A stretch of 64,000 nucleotides of DNA from Ophioderma brevispina (taxonomy: Eukaryota > Echinodermata > Ophiuroidea > Amphilepidida > Ophiodermatidae): positions 62,001-126,000 of the forward strand of contig JAMKCH010078855.1 in NCBI GenBank assembly GCA_023653785.1, given 5' to 3'. Shown in pieces: positions 60,086-64,000 of the stretch. Each line of letters starts with the position of its first letter. The first letter of the stretch is position 1. Both the position numbers and the translations under genes were made by a program. The notes under the pieces were generated by a model. That model was not told where the DNA came from. It saw nothing but the letters and a program-made list of their open reading frames with translations, and did no database searches.

Positions 60086-60349
60086 AAGAAGTCGTCTCTA
60101 ACACCTTCACAGAATATCTCAAAAATATCGAGTGCATTCGATCATGTATACATAGGCCTACACCTTTTTTTGGCACCATACTTGTTGGATATTATAAGTT
60201 TAATGGTAACGAAATGTGGTATTTGAAAAATTTAGAAAATGAGTCGCATGTAAAGTCCACCCCTAACCCTTTGGGAACTGGCCAGTTTTGTATTCGTTGT
60301 AAAACATATGAATCAGTCGCTTTAGAGGTGGCCTTCCAAATGTTTGCAG
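60086..60349 (+). CDS. Candidate cysteine-containing exon
   Basis: Part of a 104-codon open frame (ATG at 60,055). The segment between a possible ACCCAG acceptor and a GCAG/GTGATC donor (60,350) reads as a compact domain with IECIRSCIHR, VGYYKFNGNEMWYLKN and TGQFCIRCKTY, four cysteines in two pairs. An extracellular module is conceivable. I recognise no family. It may equally be a single-exon frame or chance. Confidence 0.28.
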
Positions 60350-61390
60350 GTGATCTGGAAAGCATCTAAAACACAACGGCCTATAGGCTTTTCGACTCAT
60401 TTCTCATACATTTCCATGCTAATTTCTGCAATGTGCCCCGGAAAAATGAAGACTTTTTACATTTTTTAAGCCAAAATTGACATGTAGTCAATTTGATCGG
60501 CGACTTTAGTCGCCGTTAGTTCTCAAAGGTTTAATGCCCTGAGTGTTTTAGAAAAAAACAACAAATGTTCACCAACAAAATTGTTAATCGCGCGACACCA
60601 AAAAGCATGTTGAGACAGGTACAAACTTTAAGGTTGGAAAGATGTTCAGTCGTTGCTGGAACCGACTGGTTCAGCAGACTGGACAACAGCATGATACAAT
60701 GCCTTGGAAGTTATCGATGCAAATTGTGGCTACACGTCATTAAACTGACTTTGGATTTTCTCGTTAATTTTTTACTGAATCATGAAGTTTGACGAAATGA
60801 AAGGACGACACGATCTGCTTATAACACCATTTTGCTTTACTTCGTGGAAATGTTTTATTACAAACAAATTATACAAACATCAGTTGGCTTATCATTGCCA
60901 GTATCGTAAAAGTAACTTCTTTCGGCTTCAAATTTCAGAAATTGCCTATTTTTCGCGCGTGGAGTTGTTATAGGACTACGTTTTTGCATAGGCCTAACTA
61001 AATTTGCATACTTCGTTTTCATGAGATTTAAATCCATTTGATAGTTCTTGAGATATTTTGTGGAGTGGGAGAGAGGGGCCTACATTCTGCAAGACATAAC
61101 CTTAATTTGATATTTGTTAATAAATAATTCTTACAGGTAATCTGTTACACACCTCCGCTCAAAATCACAGCGATATGCGTCGATGGGTATTTCATCTCAT
61201 TTCATATCAACCGTGCGAGTAACAATCCTATTTACGATTCGCACCACCCACCGTAGCGACCTCTTGAGAGGGTAAGTAGCTCTCTTTGTCCAATGTTGAC
61301 ATTCCGTTGGTAAAACGTAATGTGATGTTTTTATAAGGGTTGGTACATTTGCGACCCCAACCTTGTCTGACCCGACTCTGAATTAAGCAG

Positions 61391-61435
61391 CCTTTACGGA
61401 ATAAAGCACAGTATCACATGCCTTATTCCGTAAAG
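61391..61435. repeat. Hairpin with ATTCCGT arms
   Basis: CCTTTACGGAATAA (about 61,391) and TTATTCCGTAAAGG (about 61,421) are perfect complements around a 17-base loop. Flanking words on both sides (GTCTGACCCGACTCTG; GAGTCATGTCAGCCCAG; TTGGTACATTTGCGACCCC; GGGGTCAGTAAATGTACCAACC) continue the inverted match outward to about 61,338-61,492. Confidence 0.8.
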
Positions 61436-61659
61436 GTGTGATGGAATTCTGAGTCATGTCAGCCCAGTGGGGTCAGTAAATGTACCAACCCGTTTATAAA
61501 CTGATAAACTAGTTACAAACTGCGGTGACTGTTGCCGACATGAAAATTTCACAGTATTTCAATATCCCTTTTTCGTTTTCTCCTCTTCCTTTCCTCACTA
61601 CAACTCGAAAATGTATAATGGCATGGGAAACTAACCTTTTTTACTTCTTTGTGTCGTAG

Positions 61660-61777
61660 GCAGGAAACGACGCCATTAAGAAGTGGTCAGAAACATGACG
61701 ACTTAACCGGGAAAACCCTTTTACAATCCAAAGAATGTAATTTGTCGATGAAGTTACCAGGCTTAGATCGGCATTAG
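61660..61777 (+). CDS. Candidate terminal exon
   Basis: A pyrimidine-rich acceptor (CTTTTTTACTTCTTTGTGTCGTAG) is followed by about 38 open codons, ETTPLRSGQKHDDLTGKTLL and on to SMKLPGLDRH, then TAG. With the second AG (CAG at 61,661-61,663) the exon starts in phase 0, which matches the phase of the 55,799 exon. Short and unrecognised. Confidence 0.28.
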
Positions 61778-61784
61778 CACCACA

Positions 61785-62160
61785 GAGGAATGCCAAATGG
61801 TGTGCACGTTTTTTCTATGGAGCGTTACTGCGCAGAGCGGCACCACTAAGATGAGACAGTGATTTATTCCGTATTCAAATTACATGTTCACACGATTTGG
61901 CATCCACGACTCTCTTAGGACAATTAATACCAGTTAGACACTAAAACTCCGGGGTAATTTAAAGGAGGAGTGCGTCAAATTTGACTATACCCGCGTAAAC
62001 GGCCCGGTGTTTTAGGGGTACCGTAGTGGCTTTCCTACACCACTGGCGAGTGCCCAAATTGTGTAAAAAGTTTTTCTATGGAGTGTGAACTGCGCACTCT
62101 GATGAAATTGATTCCGTTTTGAAATACGTGTTTACAGAATTTGGCACTCGACGACACTCT
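61785..62160. mobile_element. Pair of small foldbacks with TGCCAAAT/ATTTGGCA ends
   Basis: Copy 1 (about 61,791-61,905) runs from TGCCAAATGGTGTGCAC to GTTCACACGATTTGGCA. Copy 2 (about 62,050-62,150) runs from AGTGCCCAAATTGTGTAAA to GTTTACAGAATTTGGCACT. Both contain TTTTTCTATGGAG, CTGCGCA and ATTCCGT in the same order, so they are direct copies about 257 bases apart. Confidence 0.75.
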
Positions 62161-62319
62161 TAAGACCAAAATCCGGCCGATTTCATAAGAAAGTCAAAGA
62201 CCCATATAAATCGACGTAATTTAAAATTGCGTTAAGTTATAGAGTGATGTAATGAAAACCGGATGTTGATATAATCATTCTCGATTATTTTCGATGTCCG
62301 TGGGAATAAATAAATAACG

Positions 62320-62690
62320 CATGCATGCGAGGGGGTGGTGTGCTTTGCACTTGGAAGGTAGAATTCTTTTGTTTATGGATCAATCAAACCAAAGATTCCA
62401 CATGGAACAAGTACACACATGGATCTCGTTACACAGCTAGGCAGATTAGATTTAGATGCCATGTATGCGCAAGGTGTGTGCTTGTAGTTAGAATGTTGAA
62501 TTCTTGTGTACATGGATCAATCAAACAAAAGAATTCCCACATGTGCACAAGTACACACAGTGGCATCTACAGCTACCAAAGTAGGCAGATTATTGGATGA
62601 TGCGAGTTGCGCAAGGGGTGTGCTGTTTGTAATGTGATTCCTTTGTTCAGGATCAATGAAAAAAAACAATTCCACGGTACCCCTACCGAA
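62320..62690 (+). repeat. Tandem repeat, about 140-bp unit
   Basis: Two and a half copies share GCGCAAGG/GCGAGGG, TGTGCTT, GAATTCTTGTGTACATGGATC, AATCAAAC, CACAAGTACACAC and a GGCAGATTA word. A further fragment (CATTGCACAAGTACACATATGGCATC) lies at 63,313-63,340. Confidence 0.8.
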
Positions 62691-63480
62691 GTCCGGAATT
62701 AAATCAGTCCGAAGAGGATTAGGCTGGATTGTCCCTACTTAACTCTACTTTCTTCGAATGAACAAAGGTCCGATACGAGTTGATGTTGCGTTTTATATAA
62801 GTGCAATATTACATGAAGTTTTAATTCTCTAAAGAAAGAACCAAAAACCAAACAAAAAAAAAAAAGAAAAAAAACCACATACACATACAAAAACATACAA
62901 AAACAAAAGTGTTTGGAAATGGAAAACAGTACAAACAGTATACATCATAAAAATAGTCGTAGTTTTTTTCTCATGTCAAAATGACACGGAAATTAGACAG
63001 CAAAAACAAACAAAACAGACCTAAACGTCTAAGGAAGTTACCCGTTTAAGAAAAATTAAAAGCAACCCTCCCCAAAATGAAGTTAAAGTTGTTAGATTAT
63101 AAAAAGTAGGAAATTCTGTAAAGAGAGGTAAAAACAAACAACACACAAAAATATTTTTTTTAGAAATCATTTCAATGATACAACAATATACCACTGTAAT
63201 CAATTGCCTATATCCGGGTTCAAAATGGATAACCTCGTCTTTGTATGCGATGGTTAAGAGCTGCATGCGTCTTCGACTTAAACAAATGCGGACTTCGGTA
63301 GGAATGCATTCCACATTGCACAAGTACACATATGGCATCGACAGCGGCGTTACACCGTTGGTTTCCCGAAGCCGGTGGTCACGGTTAATTAGTTATCACT
63401 GACTTAATCACCAGAGAACGACATGAGTGGTTTTGCGCCGCTGTCAATCAACTACCGTTATCGTTGCCAATGTTTGATTT
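62691..63480. other. Unassigned AT-rich sequence
   Basis: A-rich runs near 62,840-62,910. CCTACCGAAGTCCG (62,684) recurs inverted at 63,290-63,303 (CGGACTTCGGTAGG), so the flanks may be one foldback of about 0.6 kb. No gene. Confidence 0.45.
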
Positions 63481-63481
63481 A

Positions 63482-63930
63482 AACAAGTTTCTTTTTAAAC
63501 AAGATATTCTTTTAAAATGTTACTTAGTCTTTTATAAAGTCTACTTATGCAAGTCAACACTTTGATATAGAAGGAAATATATTTAAAAAACTTGTGTCCA
63601 CATGGTGGGTTTCTTTTTAAAACGATATTGTTATAAATGTTTTTCGCATTTTAATTTACTTCAGTCTTTTTTAAAAAGCTTTTTATGATTTTAATTAAAA
63701 AAGAGAAGGTAGCACTTATTAAAACAAGTTTGTCTTTAAAACAAGATATTCCTTTAAAATGTTTTGTTTTATTTTACTTGTAATTTCGTCTGTTCTTGTC
63801 TTTCTTATGATTTTGTTTAAAAAAAAGAGAGTCACACTTGACTTTAAACCAAGTTTTTCTTTAAACAAGCTAATCTTTTTTAAAATGTTTTTAGCCATGT
63901 TACTTTTACTCAGTTCTTTTTTAACTTTTT
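63482..63930 (+). repeat. AT-rich tandem repeat, about 120-bp unit, four copies
   Basis: Units begin near 63,482, 63,607, 63,722 and 63,846 with AAACAAGTTT-TTTTAAA, then ACAAGATATTC-TTTAAAATGTT and a TCTTTT-TTATGATTTT word. The 93-codon minus-strand frame open at the window edge is largely a translation of these units. Confidence 0.8.
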
Positions 63931-63956
63931 TAAGCGGGCGGGGCGGGGATTGGCGC
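63930..63956 (-). promoter_or_regulatory. GC-box and CCAAT-like cluster at the window edge
   Basis: On the minus strand GCGCCAATCCCCGCCCCGCCC combines a CCAAT box with an Sp1-type GC box in an AT-rich setting. It could mark a promoter, but the sequence downstream on that strand is the AT-rich satellite. Confidence 0.2.
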
Positions 63957-64000
63957 TTAATTACCTGGACCAAGCGGGCTACTAGACCTTTTGGTAACAA

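Noticed and set aside
63719..64000. 93-codon lysine-rich minus-strand frame reaching the window edge
   Set aside because: It follows the 120-bp AT-rich tandem units, so its length and lysine content come from the repeat.

Overview
The window reads as nuclear DNA from a non-vertebrate animal, probably marine. It is AT-rich, has no prokaryotic gene packing and no long open reading frame. It is dense in tRNA-derived SINE heads, LINE reverse-transcriptase remains, many small inverted-repeat (MITE or foldback) transposons, minisatellites and homopolymer runs. A few short open segments have splice signals and look like exons. I cannot fix the phylum from the sequence. Everything here was read by eye, so coordinates of repeat edges are good to roughly 10-30 bases unless a target-site duplication is named.

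Layout. 1-3,039 holds two nearly identical copies of one sequence in tandem, each with a different insertion (a 917-bp inverted-repeat element in the first copy, a 503-bp element with a polypurine tract in the second). 3,040-13,300 is intergenic, with a long foldback element carrying an array of GGTCA half-sites (5,184-6,803), another foldback (7,730-8,527), a G/T-rich block and a large GTGACC satellite (10,530-11,200). 13,300-20,300 holds several MITEs with clear ends and target duplications, a pair of 115-bp inverted repeats enclosing a candidate exon, and a composite element with a nested tRNA-like SINE head. 20,300-27,500 is mostly unassigned sequence with dispersed repeats, ending in a foldback element bounded by C and G runs.

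The dominant feature is a giant palindrome at about 27,565-49,440, a third of the window. Two arms of 10.6 and 11.2 kb meet at about 38,208 with only about 25 bases between them. Each arm carries the same LINE 3' end, hAT-type MITE, minisatellites and candidate exons. One arm usually keeps a reading frame that the other has lost. Many arm-to-arm differences are one-base indels, so a read-through or assembly artefact must be weighed against a real inverted duplication. The exact centre is a 682-bp foldback with TTAA ends, and its terminal sequence matches that of a separate TTAA element at 50,041-50,393.

49,440-64,000 contains that TTAA element, unassigned sequence, and a family of small foldbacks sharing the words ATTCCGT and CTATGGAG. 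It also holds a decayed LINE reverse-transcriptase gene (57,720-58,960) with a small element inserted between its catalytic blocks, several plus-strand candidate exons (55,799, 59,850, 60,086 and 61,660), and AT-rich tandem repeats at the right edge. No complete gene can be assembled. The best coding candidates are a first exon resembling a mitochondrial presequence (33,039), a terminal exon on the minus strand (35,468-35,837) with a downstream AATAAA, and a small exon with both splice sites (15,939-16,072, minus).
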